10,211 nt of DNA from an uncultured Oscillibacter sp. (lineage in GTDB: Bacteria > Bacillota > Clostridia > Oscillospirales > Oscillospiraceae): positions 1 to 10,211 of the forward strand of contig CAJUCO010000054.1 in assembly GCA_910585245.1 (NCBI GenBank). The letters are read 5' to 3'. How positions within the stretch are numbered: the stretch's first letter is position 1; each line of letters begins with the position of its first letter. Shown here piece by piece: positions 1-6,220 of this stretch. Both the position numbers and the translations under genes were made by a program. The notes under the pieces were generated by a model, which was not told the DNA's origin, made no database searches, and saw only the letters and a list, made by a program, of their open reading frames with translations.

Positions 1-417
1 GGAGCGGACCGTGTGGCCGGGGCCCTTGGGGGCGATCATGGACACGTCCACCCCGGCGGGGGGCACGATCTGCTTGAAGTGGATGTTGAAGCCGTGGGCG
101 AACATCAGCATATTTCCCGCCTCCAGGTTGGGGGCGATGTCTTTTTTATAGACGTCGGCCTGGACTTCGTCGTTTACCAGGATCATGACAATATCCGCCC
201 ACTTGGCGGTATCCGCCACGGTCTGGACCTTCAAGCCCGCCTTCTCGGCGGCTTCCCAGTTCTTGCTGCCCTGACGGAGCCCCACACACACGTCGCAGCC
301 GGACTCCTTCAAGTTCAGGGCGTGGGCGTGGCCCTGGGAGCCGTAGCCGATGACGCCGATTTTCTTCCCGTCCAGTTTTCCAAGGTCGCAGTCCTTCTCA
401 TAATACATTCTTGCCAT
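1..417 (-). CDS. ilvC: Ketol-acid reductoisomerase, N-terminal part (cut by window edge)
   Basis: Ketol-acid reductoisomerase isomerises and reduces acetolactate or acetohydroxybutyrate with NAD(P)H and Mg2+, the second common step of valine, isoleucine and leucine synthesis, in the cytoplasm. The 139 visible codons begin MARMYYEKDCDLGKLDGKK and carry the Rossmann dinucleotide motif GYGSQGHA at residues 24-31. The cofactor loop GLRQGSKNW is at 46-54 and the conserved segment MIAPKGPGHTVRS runs to the edge. The family is usually about 330-340 residues, so roughly 200 C-terminal residues, including the metal-binding knotted domain, lie outside. The ATG at 417 is preceded by AAGGAGG nine bases upstream. 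That site and the first 20 bases of the gene lie inside the end of the preceding small-subunit gene, which suggests translational coupling. The loop Ser-x-Asn, where many NADPH enzymes have Ser-x-Ser, is a small oddity. Confidence 0.97.
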   Translation of the reverse strand, partial: MARMYYEKDCDLGKLDGKKIGVIGYGSQGHAHALNLKESGCDVCVGLRQGSKNWEAAEKAGLKVQTVADTAKWADIVMILVNDEVQADVYKKDIAPNLEAGNMLMFAHGFNIHFKQIVPPAGVDVSMIAPKGPGHTVRS

Positions 418-964
418 ATTGGTATTCCTCCTTCAGTTTGCTCTCGTCATATATCGTGCTACGCCCTCTCTCGATGGCGATAGTACCGGTTTTCGCAATC
501 TCCAGGATGCCGAAGTCCTCCAGCATCTGAATCAGCGCCGCGTTCTTGCTCTGGGAGCCGAAGACCCATACCGTCAAAGACTCCTTGTCCACGTCGATGA
601 TGTGGCCCCGGAAGATGTTTGCCAACTGGATAATTTCATCCCGGCTTCCACGGTCCGTGGCCCGAACTTTGATAAGGGCGATCTCCCGGCGGATGCAGGT
701 CTCCTCGTCGAAGATCTTCACCGCCTGGACCCCCAGAAGCCTCCGGCACTGGGTGGCCAGCTGGTTTGCAACCAGCTCGTCCGCCAGGAGCTCTATGGAG
801 ATCCGGGCGGTGTGGGGCCGGTCCGTGGCCCCGGAGACAATGGACTCAATGTTATACCCTTTCCGGGAGAAGAGCCGCGCCACCTGGCTGAGGATGCCGG
901 GGGTATCCTCCGTCAGGATACAGAGGGTGTAAAGCTTTTTCTCCGTGTCCCATTGTTTTCTCAT
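398..964 (-). CDS. ilvN: Acetolactate synthase small (regulatory) subunit, second copy in the operon
   Basis: This is the regulatory ACT-domain subunit of acetohydroxyacid synthase. It binds the large subunit, raises its activity and normally confers feedback inhibition by valine. The protein has 188 residues, longer than the usual 160-175, because of about nine extra N-terminal residues and a C-terminal tail (after IAIERGRSTIYDES). The ACT domain covers about residues 11-85 (LYTLCILTEDTPGIL, then LFSRKGYNIESI). The C-terminal IlvN domain includes REIALIKVRA and IFRGHIIDVDKESLTVWV. Of the effector-site residues known in E. coli IlvH, Gly14 (here G23) and Asn29 (here N38) are kept, but Asn11 is Asp (D20). 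The ATG overlaps the stop of the upstream large subunit as ATGA, with AAGGAGG inside the end of that gene. The 3' end overlaps ilvC by 20 bases. Its partner is inferred to be the large subunit encoded just upstream. Confidence 0.95.
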   Translation of the reverse strand: MRKQWDTEKKLYTLCILTEDTPGILSQVARLFSRKGYNIESIVSGATDRPHTARISIELLADELVANQLATQCRRLLGVQAVKIFDEETCIRREIALIKVRATDRGSRDEIIQLANIFRGHIIDVDKESLTVWVFGSQSKNAALIQMLEDFGILEIAKTGTIAIERGRSTIYDESKLKEEYQYGKNVL

Positions 965-2682
965 GACTCTCCTCCTTCGCTCAGCAGGAAATCCGTGATC
1001 TCAGACCCGGACGCCACCATGGGCCGGACCATCTCGTCGATGTCCAAACGGCAATCCAGGACCGCCGGCTCCTCTGCCGCCAGGGCCTGGGCCAGGGCCT
1101 TTTCCATATCCTCCGCCGTCTCCACCCGGAAGCCCCGGATGCCATAGGCCTCCGCCAGCTTCACAAAATCCGGTCCCCGGTCCAGAGTGGTCTGGGAATA
1201 GCGTCCGCCGTAAATGAGACTTTGCCACTGGCGAACCATGCCCAAGGTGCCGTTGTTGAAAACCACCGTAATAATGGGCAGCTTGTAATAGCCCACCGTG
1301 GCCAGCTCGTGGCAATTCATGCGGAAGCACCCGTCCCCGGTGATGTGGAAGACCCTCCGCTCCGGGAAGGCGGTCTGGGCCCCGATGGCGGCCCCCAGGC
1401 CAAAACCCATGGTGCCGAAGCCCCCGGAGGTCAGCATCTGGCCGGGGTACTGGAAGTGGAGGTACTTAATGGCCCACATCTGATGCTGGCCCACGTCGGT
1501 GGCGACAATCGCGTTTCCCGGCATTTGAACCCGAATGGTCTCCAGCACCTGCTGGGGGGTCAGGTGGTCGCTGTCCTCGGCCACCGACGGGGCGCGAAGG
1601 GGCAGGATCTGGGCCTTCCAGGCGCTGTGGTCGTACTGGGGCAGCTTCTCGTTCAGCATGGCCAGCACTCTCCGGGCGGAGCCGATAATGTGGTGGTCCG
1701 TCAGAACGTTTTTGTCAATTTCCGCCCGGTCGATGTCAATCTGAACAATCTTCGCCTGCCGTGCAAACGTGGCCGGATTCAGGGCCACCCGGTCGGAGAA
1801 GCGGCAGCCCACGGCAATGAGCAAGTCACATTGGTTGCAGGCGGTGTTGGAGGCCCTGGACCCGTGCATCCCGATCATGCCTGTGGTGAGGGGATGGCTG
1901 CCGGAGAAGCCGCCGCCCCCCATGAGGCTGATGGCCACGGGGGCGTCCAGTTTCCGGGCAAACTCCTTGAACTCCCTGTCCGCCCGGCCCAGCACCACGC
2001 CGCCGCCGCAGATGATAAAGGGACGTTCCGCCTGGGCGATCATCTCCAGGAGGATGTCCACGTCCTCCTGGTTGGGTGTGGGCTTTTTCAGCTCGTGGTC
2101 CCGGTTCAGCTCCCGCATTCCGGCGCAGCCCCGGTTCTCCCGCCAGGGGACAAACTCATAGTCGATCTCCACGCTGGGGAAGGTCACGTCCTTCAAAAAG
2201 TCAATGAGCACCGGCCCCGGCCGCCCGCTGGCCGCCACGGCGAAGGCCTGACGCATAACCGCGGGAATGGTGGCCGGGTCCCGAACCAGGAAGGTGGCCT
2301 TGGTAATGGGCATGGCAATGCCGGTGATGTCCACCTCCTGGAAGGCGTCCTTGCCCAGCGTGGCCTCGGTGACATTGCAAGTGAGAAAGACCACCGGAGA
2401 GGAATCCAGGTATGCCGTGGCGATGCCGGTGGTCAAATTTGTGGCCCCGGGGCCGGAGGTGGCGAAGCACACGCCCACCTTCCCGGTGGACCGGGCATAG
2501 CCGTCGGCGGCGTGGGCCGCCCCCTGCTCGTGGGCGGTGAGCACGTGGTGAATTTTATCTTTATAACGGTACAGCTCGTCATAGACATTCAAGATGGTCC
2601 CGCCGGGATAGCCGAAGACGGTGTCCACCTCCTGCTCCAACAGGCACTCCATGATGGCCGCTGTGGCTCTAATCTTTTCCAT
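961..2682 (-). CDS. ilvB: Acetolactate synthase large (catalytic) subunit, canonical copy
   Basis: This is the thiamine-diphosphate and FAD-dependent catalytic subunit of acetohydroxyacid synthase. It condenses two pyruvates to acetolactate, or pyruvate with 2-ketobutyrate. The 573 residues match the family length. Visible hallmarks are GYPGGTILNVYDEL at about 24-37, the catalytic Glu at 52 (HEQGAAHAADGYAR), and SGPGATNLTTGIATA. The ThDP/Mg motif GDG at 449-451 is followed after 24 residues by NN at 476-477, then LGMVRQWQ. Trp486 in that segment corresponds to the Trp that gives AHAS its preference for 2-ketobutyrate. The C-terminal cap is present (VRPMVASGSEITDFLL). The start at 2682 is chosen because AGGAGG lies six bases upstream and MEKIRATAAIM matches the family start. 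The frame stays open 17 codons further, but that part runs into the upstream gene's end. The gene lies 23 bases after the DUF1877 gene and ends in an ATGA overlap with its small subunit. Confidence 0.97.
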   Translation of the reverse strand: MEKIRATAAIMECLLEQEVDTVFGYPGGTILNVYDELYRYKDKIHHVLTAHEQGAAHAADGYARSTGKVGVCFATSGPGATNLTTGIATAYLDSSPVVFLTCNVTEATLGKDAFQEVDITGIAMPITKATFLVRDPATIPAVMRQAFAVAASGRPGPVLIDFLKDVTFPSVEIDYEFVPWRENRGCAGMRELNRDHELKKPTPNQEDVDILLEMIAQAERPFIICGGGVVLGRADREFKEFARKLDAPVAISLMGGGGFSGSHPLTTGMIGMHGSRASNTACNQCDLLIAVGCRFSDRVALNPATFARQAKIVQIDIDRAEIDKNVLTDHHIIGSARRVLAMLNEKLPQYDHSAWKAQILPLRAPSVAEDSDHLTPQQVLETIRVQMPGNAIVATDVGQHQMWAIKYLHFQYPGQMLTSGGFGTMGFGLGAAIGAQTAFPERRVFHITGDGCFRMNCHELATVGYYKLPIITVVFNNGTLGMVRQWQSLIYGGRYSQTTLDRGPDFVKLAEAYGIRGFRVETAEDMEKALAQALAAEEPAVLDCRLDIDEMVRPMVASGSEITDFLLSEGGES

Positions 2683-2705
2683 ATGGCCTCCTCTTTCTCT
2701 CCCGG

Positions 2706-3197
2706 TCATTGGTCCACGTCGAAGAGGACCCAAAGCCCCTTCTCCGCCGCGCTGTGCCAGAAGGGCCGGGAGTTTGCCAGGTTTTCCCAGCTGTAATCAA
2801 AATCGTCCTCGCTCAGCTCCATCCCGTACTCCTCCGGGTTGATGGCGAAATAACGCTTCCGGAACGCCTCCTCCGTCAACTCTTGGAGGAATCGGTCCAC
2901 CTGAAGGACCTGCCTGGGGGACTTGCAAACGACGATGTAGTCCTCCTCCCCCTCCCGGTCTCCCCGGAGCACCTCGCCCCCCAGGATGACCCAGCACCCC
3001 GGAGACGGCGTGTCTCCATATTCCAGGTTCCCGCCGGTCAAAGCCCGGTGGATGGCGTCCCAGGACTTCCCCACATCGAAGACCTCCGCCGTCTCCATTT
3101 CGTCCAGATAATCGGGGACCCGGTCCTTCCGGGGCGCGGTCCGCAGCTTATCCAGTTCTTCCTTTCTAAGGGCCCGAAGGCCCCCAAGGCAACCCAA
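2706..3197 (-). CDS. DUF1877 (YfbM-like) protein of unknown function
   Basis: A 163-residue soluble acidic protein with no signal peptide or membrane segment. It resembles the DUF1877 family (E. coli YfbM). The start MGCLGGLRALRKEELDKL parallels the family N-terminus. The motif KSWDAIHRALTGG at about 44-56 is followed by LGGEVLRG, a central helical part (VDRFLQELTEEAFRKRY), and an acidic C-terminal segment ending in LWVLFDVDQ. The function of the family is not known and I do not assign one. The initiation codon is TTG, supported by AAGGAGG eight bases upstream and by agreement with the family N-terminus. It sits between two acetolactate synthase gene pairs, 33 bases after the GIY-YIG-like gene and 23 bases before the canonical large subunit, so it is almost certainly co-transcribed. 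Its link to branched-chain amino acid synthesis is unexplained and it may be a passenger gene. Confidence 0.8.
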   Translation of the reverse strand: MGCLGGLRALRKEELDKLRTAPRKDRVPDYLDEMETAEVFDVGKSWDAIHRALTGGNLEYGDTPSPGCWVILGGEVLRGDREGEEDYIVVCKSPRQVLQVDRFLQELTEEAFRKRYFAINPEEYGMELSEDDFDYSWENLANSRPFWHSAAEKGLWVLFDVDQ

Positions 3198-3230
3198 TAG
3201 AGCCCCCTCCTTATCTCTTTCTTTGGTCCT

Positions 3231-3575
3231 TTATTTCCACAGCTTCACGGCTGTTTCATCCTCGGCCAGACACAGCTCCCGCAGGGTCTCCAGCTCTTCC
3301 GTGTGGTCCTCCAGGGGGTCCTCGTACTCCAGCACGGCGGCCACGGAGAACTCGAAGCCCTCCTCGCCGTATTGTTTCCAAAGCTCCATCAGCCGCTTGT
3401 TGGGGTGAATGCCTCCGGCGAGCTTGGCCCGGACGCTGTTGAACGCCGCCCTGGTATCCTTGGCGGTTCCCAGGAAGGCCTCTCCCGTCTCCTTGCACCG
3501 GAGGGAGATGACCCCCATCTCCGGGCGGCGGTTCTTCCACTCCTCCGTCAGTGCTTTTTTCTGCGCTTTATCCAT
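3231..3575 (-). CDS. Small GIY-YIG-like domain protein, probably lacking the signature tyrosines
   Basis: A 114-residue protein, basic at the N-terminus and acidic at the C-terminus. The middle resembles a stand-alone GIY-YIG nuclease fold. GVISLRCKETGEAFLG (21-36) occupies the place of the GIY and YIG strands. It is followed by a helix with Arg42 and Arg49, then HPNKRLMELWKQYGEEGFEFSV (57-78), the typical C-terminal part of the domain. Both signature tyrosines appear replaced (GVI for GIY, FLG for YIG), so nuclease activity is doubtful. Short proteins of this kind, and a similar domain attached to some LuxR-type regulators, are commonly annotated as GIY-YIG family; that assignment is from memory. 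ATG at 3575 has AGGAG nine bases upstream. Gaps of 22 bases to ilvN2 upstream and 33 bases to the DUF1877 gene downstream place it in the ilv operon. Its role there is unknown. Confidence 0.75.
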   Translation of the reverse strand: MDKAQKKALTEEWKNRRPEMGVISLRCKETGEAFLGTAKDTRAAFNSVRAKLAGGIHPNKRLMELWKQYGEEGFEFSVAAVLEYEDPLEDHTEELETLRELCLAEDETAVKLWK

Positions 3576-3597
3576 ATCGTGTCACTCCTTCCTGCCG

Positions 3598-4083
3598 TCA
3601 GATTTTTCCTCCGCCCTTTTGCAGGGCGATGACGCCGGTCCGGGCCACCTCCAAAATGTTGAAGGGCCGCATCATGTCCTCGAACACGTCCACCCGGTCC
3701 GGGGTGTCGGAGATCTCCAGGGTCATGGAGGTGGGGGAGATGTCCGCCACCTTGGCCCCGCAGATGTTGCAGATGGTCATGATGTGTTCCCGGTTGTTTT
3801 TATTGGCGCTTACCTTTATGATCATCAATTCCCGGCCAATCATGTTTCCCTCGTCCAGGGTCCGGACCTTGATGACCTCCACCAGCTTGTTCAGCTGTTT
3901 TTCCACCTGCTCCACCACGCTGTTCCCGTTGTCCACAATGATGGTCATGCGGGACAGGGAGGGGTCGTCCGTCACCCCCACAGCCAGGGAGTCGATGTTG
4001 AAGGCCCGGCGGGAAAAGAGGCTGGTCACCCGGTTTAAAACCCCCGCCCGGTTCTCCACCAAAACGGAAATGATCTGTTTCAT
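3598..4083 (-). CDS. ilvN: Acetolactate synthase small (regulatory) subunit, first copy in the operon
   Basis: The 161-residue ACT-domain regulatory subunit of acetohydroxyacid synthase has the standard family length (E. coli IlvH is about 163). It starts MKQIISVLVENRAGVLNRV. Residues equivalent to the valine-site positions of E. coli IlvH are all kept: Asn11, Gly14 and Asn29 (LFSRRAFNIDSL). The segment TDDPSLSRMTI and the C-terminal domain (GRELMIIKVSANKNN, then ILEVARTGVIALQKG) are typical. It is therefore the more canonical of the two small subunits here and probably valine-sensitive; the sensitivity is an inference. ATG at 4083 follows AGGAGG with about nine bases between. The gene lies 16 bases after the divergent large subunit, its expected partner, and 22 bases before the GIY-YIG-like gene. 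Confidence 0.97.
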   Translation of the reverse strand: MKQIISVLVENRAGVLNRVTSLFSRRAFNIDSLAVGVTDDPSLSRMTIIVDNGNSVVEQVEKQLNKLVEVIKVRTLDEGNMIGRELMIIKVSANKNNREHIMTICNICGAKVADISPTSMTLEISDTPDRVDVFEDMMRPFNILEVARTGVIALQKGGGKI

Positions 4084-4099
4084 CCTTCCATCCTCCTGT

Positions 4100-5731
4100 T
4101 CAGTCCGTGGTCTTCCATTCAGGGCTCACCTCCGCAATGAGGAGGCAAGGCCCCTCCTTTGCCAGGAAGCGGTCCAGGGTCTCCTCCACCTTCCCCTCGT
4201 CCCGAAGGGTCATGCTGGGGATGCCGTAGGCAGAGGCGACGGCGGCAAAGTCCGGGTCCCCCTCCAGCCGCACGCCGAAGGGACCGCCGTAGGGCTCCTT
4301 GCTCTGAATCTGGTTCACAAGGCCCAGCACGCCGTTTCGAAGAAGGACTATTTTCAAATCAAAGCCCCCGGCCTTTACGGCGGCCAACTCGTTCATGGAC
4401 ATCTGGAAGGACCCGTCCCCACAGACGGCCACCACCTGACGGTCCGGCTGCGCGGTTTTCACGCCTATGGCGCAGGGGATGGCGTAACCCATGGTTCCCA
4501 GCCCTCCGCTGGTCAAAAACCGCGCCCCGTTGAGCCGCAGGTGCTTGCAGGCCCAGATCTGGTTCTGTCCCACGTCCACGCAGACGGCGGCGTCCCCTCC
4601 CAGCCGCTCTCCCAGCAGCCGGAGAAGACGGCCGGGAAACACAAACCCCTCTTTCGCGGGATAGCCCCGGCCCAGGTTTGTCCGGCGGAGCTCCTGGAGC
4701 ATCTCCCGCCACTCTCCGCACTCCGCCCTGGCTCCCCGCTCCATCAGCTGCTGGAGGATCACCTTGGCGTTTCCCACCAGGGGGAGGGTGGACTGCATAT
4801 TCTTCCCGATTTCAGCGGGGTCCACGTCGATGTGGATATTCGCCATCCGCTTTTGAATCTCGTCCGGGGACACGATGGCCCGGTCCGCCACCCGGGTGCC
4901 GATCATAATGAGAAGGTCCGACTTCACCAGGGCCTTGTTGGCCGTGGTATTCCCATGGGCCCCGATCATGCCCATGTTCAGCGGGTGCTCCGTGGGCAAA
5001 AGGCTCAGGCCCATCATGGTGGTCACCACCGGGATGCCGGTGAACTCGGCGAACATCCGCAACTCCTTTTCCGCGTGGGCCAGGAACACGCCGCCTCCGG
5101 CGCAGATCACCGGCCTCTTCGCCACGCCGATGGCCGCCGTCACATTGGCAATTTGCTTGTCATTGCCCCGGACACTGGGGTTATAGCCCCGGATGCGGAC
5201 CTCTTTCGGGAACTCCACATCCACCACCAGCTGCTCCTGCACATCCACGGGGATGTCAATGAGCACCGGGCCGGGGCGTCCCGTGGAGGCGATGTGGAAC
5301 GCCTCTTTCAAAACCGCCGGAAGCTGGGCGGCGTCCTTCACCAGATAGCAGTGCTTGGTGAAGGGCGTCACCGCCCCGGTGATGTCCACCTCCTGGAAGA
5401 TGTCCCGCCCCAGCAGGTTGGAGGGCACCTGTCCCGTCACCGCCACCATGGGGATGGAGTCCATATAGGCCGTGGCCACGCCGGTGATGAGGTTCGTGGC
5501 TCCCGGGCCGGAGGTAACAATGCACACTCCCGTCTTCCCCGTCACCCGGGCATAGCCGGAGGCCATGTGTCCGGCGTTCTGCTCCGTGCGAACCAGGGTG
5601 TAATCTATATTGGGGTCCTCCCGCAACGCGTCTGCAATGGGGCAAATGGTGGCCCCGGCATAGCCGAAGACCCGTTCCACGCCCTCCCGGGCCAAGCCCT
5701 CCATCAAAATTTGCGCGCCTGTCATTTCCAT
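4100..5731 (-). CDS. ilvB: Acetolactate synthase-like large subunit, divergent copy
   Basis: A 543-residue ThDP enzyme of the acetolactate synthase large-subunit type and the first structural gene after the leader region. The fold is complete. It has catalytic Glu50 (RTEQNAGHMASGYAR), SGPGATNLITGVATA, RDIFQEVDITGAVTPFTKH, and the GDG motif at 438-440 with the metal-ligand Asn at 466. It departs from the canonical copy at several conserved sites. GYPGG is GYAGA (23-27), NN is RN (465-466), and MVRQWQ is LVNQIQ, so the substrate-specificity Trp is Ile475. The C-terminal cap (V-x-PMV...) is missing and the protein ends SPEWKTTD. Pairing with an IlvN 16 bases downstream argues that it is an acetohydroxyacid synthase, perhaps using pyruvate only; another ThDP carboligase activity remains possible. 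The start ATG at 5731 has AAAGGAG 11 bases upstream. A second ATG two codons later is further from that site. The frame is open upstream to 5812 but without family similarity. Confidence 0.9.
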   Translation of the reverse strand: MEMTGAQILMEGLAREGVERVFGYAGATICPIADALREDPNIDYTLVRTEQNAGHMASGYARVTGKTGVCIVTSGPGATNLITGVATAYMDSIPMVAVTGQVPSNLLGRDIFQEVDITGAVTPFTKHCYLVKDAAQLPAVLKEAFHIASTGRPGPVLIDIPVDVQEQLVVDVEFPKEVRIRGYNPSVRGNDKQIANVTAAIGVAKRPVICAGGGVFLAHAEKELRMFAEFTGIPVVTTMMGLSLLPTEHPLNMGMIGAHGNTTANKALVKSDLLIMIGTRVADRAIVSPDEIQKRMANIHIDVDPAEIGKNMQSTLPLVGNAKVILQQLMERGARAECGEWREMLQELRRTNLGRGYPAKEGFVFPGRLLRLLGERLGGDAAVCVDVGQNQIWACKHLRLNGARFLTSGGLGTMGYAIPCAIGVKTAQPDRQVVAVCGDGSFQMSMNELAAVKAGGFDLKIVLLRNGVLGLVNQIQSKEPYGGPFGVRLEGDPDFAAVASAYGIPSMTLRDEGKVEETLDRFLAKEGPCLLIAEVSPEWKTTD

Positions 5732-5892
5732 ATGGTCCCAAGCTCCTTTCGGTGCGGAAAACAAACTTCCCGCGTTTCTCCGCCGTGAACATAGGCAAAG
5801 CTCGCCTCGCATGAAGTTTTGCGCGTCTTTCCTGCGGCCCCAGAGGGGCGGGGAAACGGCGCGTTTTCATTGTTGCCATGCTCTTACATAGC

Positions 5893-5927
5893 AAAAAGTC
5901 CGTGGCCCTTCGTCGGGTCACGGACTT
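5893..5927 (-). terminator. Intrinsic terminator in the ilv leader (attenuator)
   Basis: Read on the minus strand, AAGTCCGTG pairs perfectly with CACGGACTT over nine base pairs. After one A-C mismatch, CCC pairs with GGG and closes a six-base loop (GACGAA). The stem is followed directly by a run of five U residues, then GC. This is a strong factor-independent terminator. It lies 30 bases after the stop codon of the leader ORF and 161 bases before the first structural gene. With no gene ending here other than the leader peptide, it is best read as the attenuator of the operon. The plus strand lacks a T run after the hairpin, so it acts in the minus direction only. Confidence 0.82.
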
Positions 5928-5957
5928 GCAAGAATTCCGGTTTTGGCGGTTTACCGT

Positions 5958-6107
5958 TTACGCTGTCCTTTGGAGGAAGCCGCCCGTCGCGTCCTTGTTT
6001 CGCGCATGACCAAACGCACTATTCTTTTTCGGCACCAGAACTACCAGTACCAGAACCAGAATAATGTACAGGCCCAGGATGCTGTTCAAAGCGCAGGTTG
6101 TCAACAT
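5958..6107 (-). CDS. Branched-chain amino acid leader peptide (attenuation control ORF)
   Basis: A 49-codon ORF beginning MLTTCALNS, followed at residues 10-25 by ILGLYIILVLVLVVLV, in which 14 of 16 residues are Ile, Leu or Val. It continues PKKNSAFGHARNKDATGG and ends in TAA. ATG at 6107 is preceded by GGAGG nine bases upstream. Position (first in the transcript, before a terminator and then ilv structural genes) and composition match leader peptides such as E. coli IlvL and IvbL, although the sequence is not homologous by eye. The expected role is sensing. When charged Ile, Leu or Val tRNA is scarce, the ribosome stalls in the run and the terminator does not form. The run contains the codons GTA, GTT and ATT, whose A/T third base contrasts with the GC-rich surroundings. 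The alternative is a small single-span membrane protein (hydrophobic run followed by Pro-Lys-Lys), which I consider less likely given the context. Confidence 0.75.
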   Translation of the reverse strand: MLTTCALNSILGLYIILVLVLVVLVPKKNSAFGHARNKDATGGFLQRTA

Positions 6108-6191
6108 AGCGCATTCCCTCCGCCGCCTGAAAGCGGCTCTCCGGCCTCCGGCCTCCCCCTGGGGAGTGCCTTCCGCCTGTCTTGGTTTATC

Positions 6192-6220
6192 ATTATACAT
6201 ATCCGGAATTTAAAGCGCAA
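6192..6220 (-). promoter_or_regulatory. Predicted sigma-70/sigma-A-type promoter of the ilv operon
   Basis: On the minus strand a perfect -10 box TATAAT (6197-6192) is preceded, after a 17-base spacer, by TTGCGC (6220-6215), a moderate -35 box. The sequence just upstream has a T run (seven T), acting perhaps as an UP-like element. Transcription would begin near 6184, about 77 bases before the leader peptide start. This is the only good promoter-like sequence I see between carbamate kinase and the ilv genes, so it probably drives the whole operon from leader peptide to ilvC. Confidence 0.75.

Larger units (their letters stand above)
5732..6184 (-). promoter_or_regulatory. Long transcribed leader of the ilv operon (attenuation region)
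   Basis: This is the predicted untranslated leader between the promoter near 6192-6220 and the first structural gene. In order of transcription it holds a GC-rich stretch with short hairpins (6122-6137 and about 6154-6165). Next come a ribosome binding site, a leader ORF rich in branched-chain residues (6107-5958), and an intrinsic terminator (5927-5893). The last 161 bases contain one small GCCCC/GGGGC hairpin (5837-5849) and the ribosome binding site of the large subunit. The arrangement fits ribosome-mediated transcription attenuation. I searched by eye for a T-box sequence of the TGG-ACCGCG kind and did not find one. The transcription start is inferred from the promoter position only. Confidence 0.65.

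Noticed and set aside
1222..2796. Long open frame on the plus strand opposite the canonical acetolactate synthase gene
   Set aside because: It is antisense to a clear family member, has proline/glycine/histidine-rich composition typical of a mirror frame in GC-rich DNA, and no ribosome binding site or similarity.
3551..5788. 745-codon open frame on the plus strand opposite ilvN2 and the divergent ilvB2
   Set aside because: Same reason: a mirror frame of two well-supported genes, with no recognisable domain.
5732..5921. Open frame on the minus strand after the terminator (beginning MATMKTRRFPAP) that runs into ilvB2 in another frame
   Set aside because: It starts inside the terminator tail region, lacks a good ribosome binding site, and its downstream part is only an out-of-frame reading of the acetolactate synthase gene.
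5732..6220. T-box riboswitch controlling the ilv operon
   Set aside because: I looked for the conserved T-box sequence before the terminator and for a specifier-loop arrangement and saw neither. The ILV-rich leader ORF is the better explanation.
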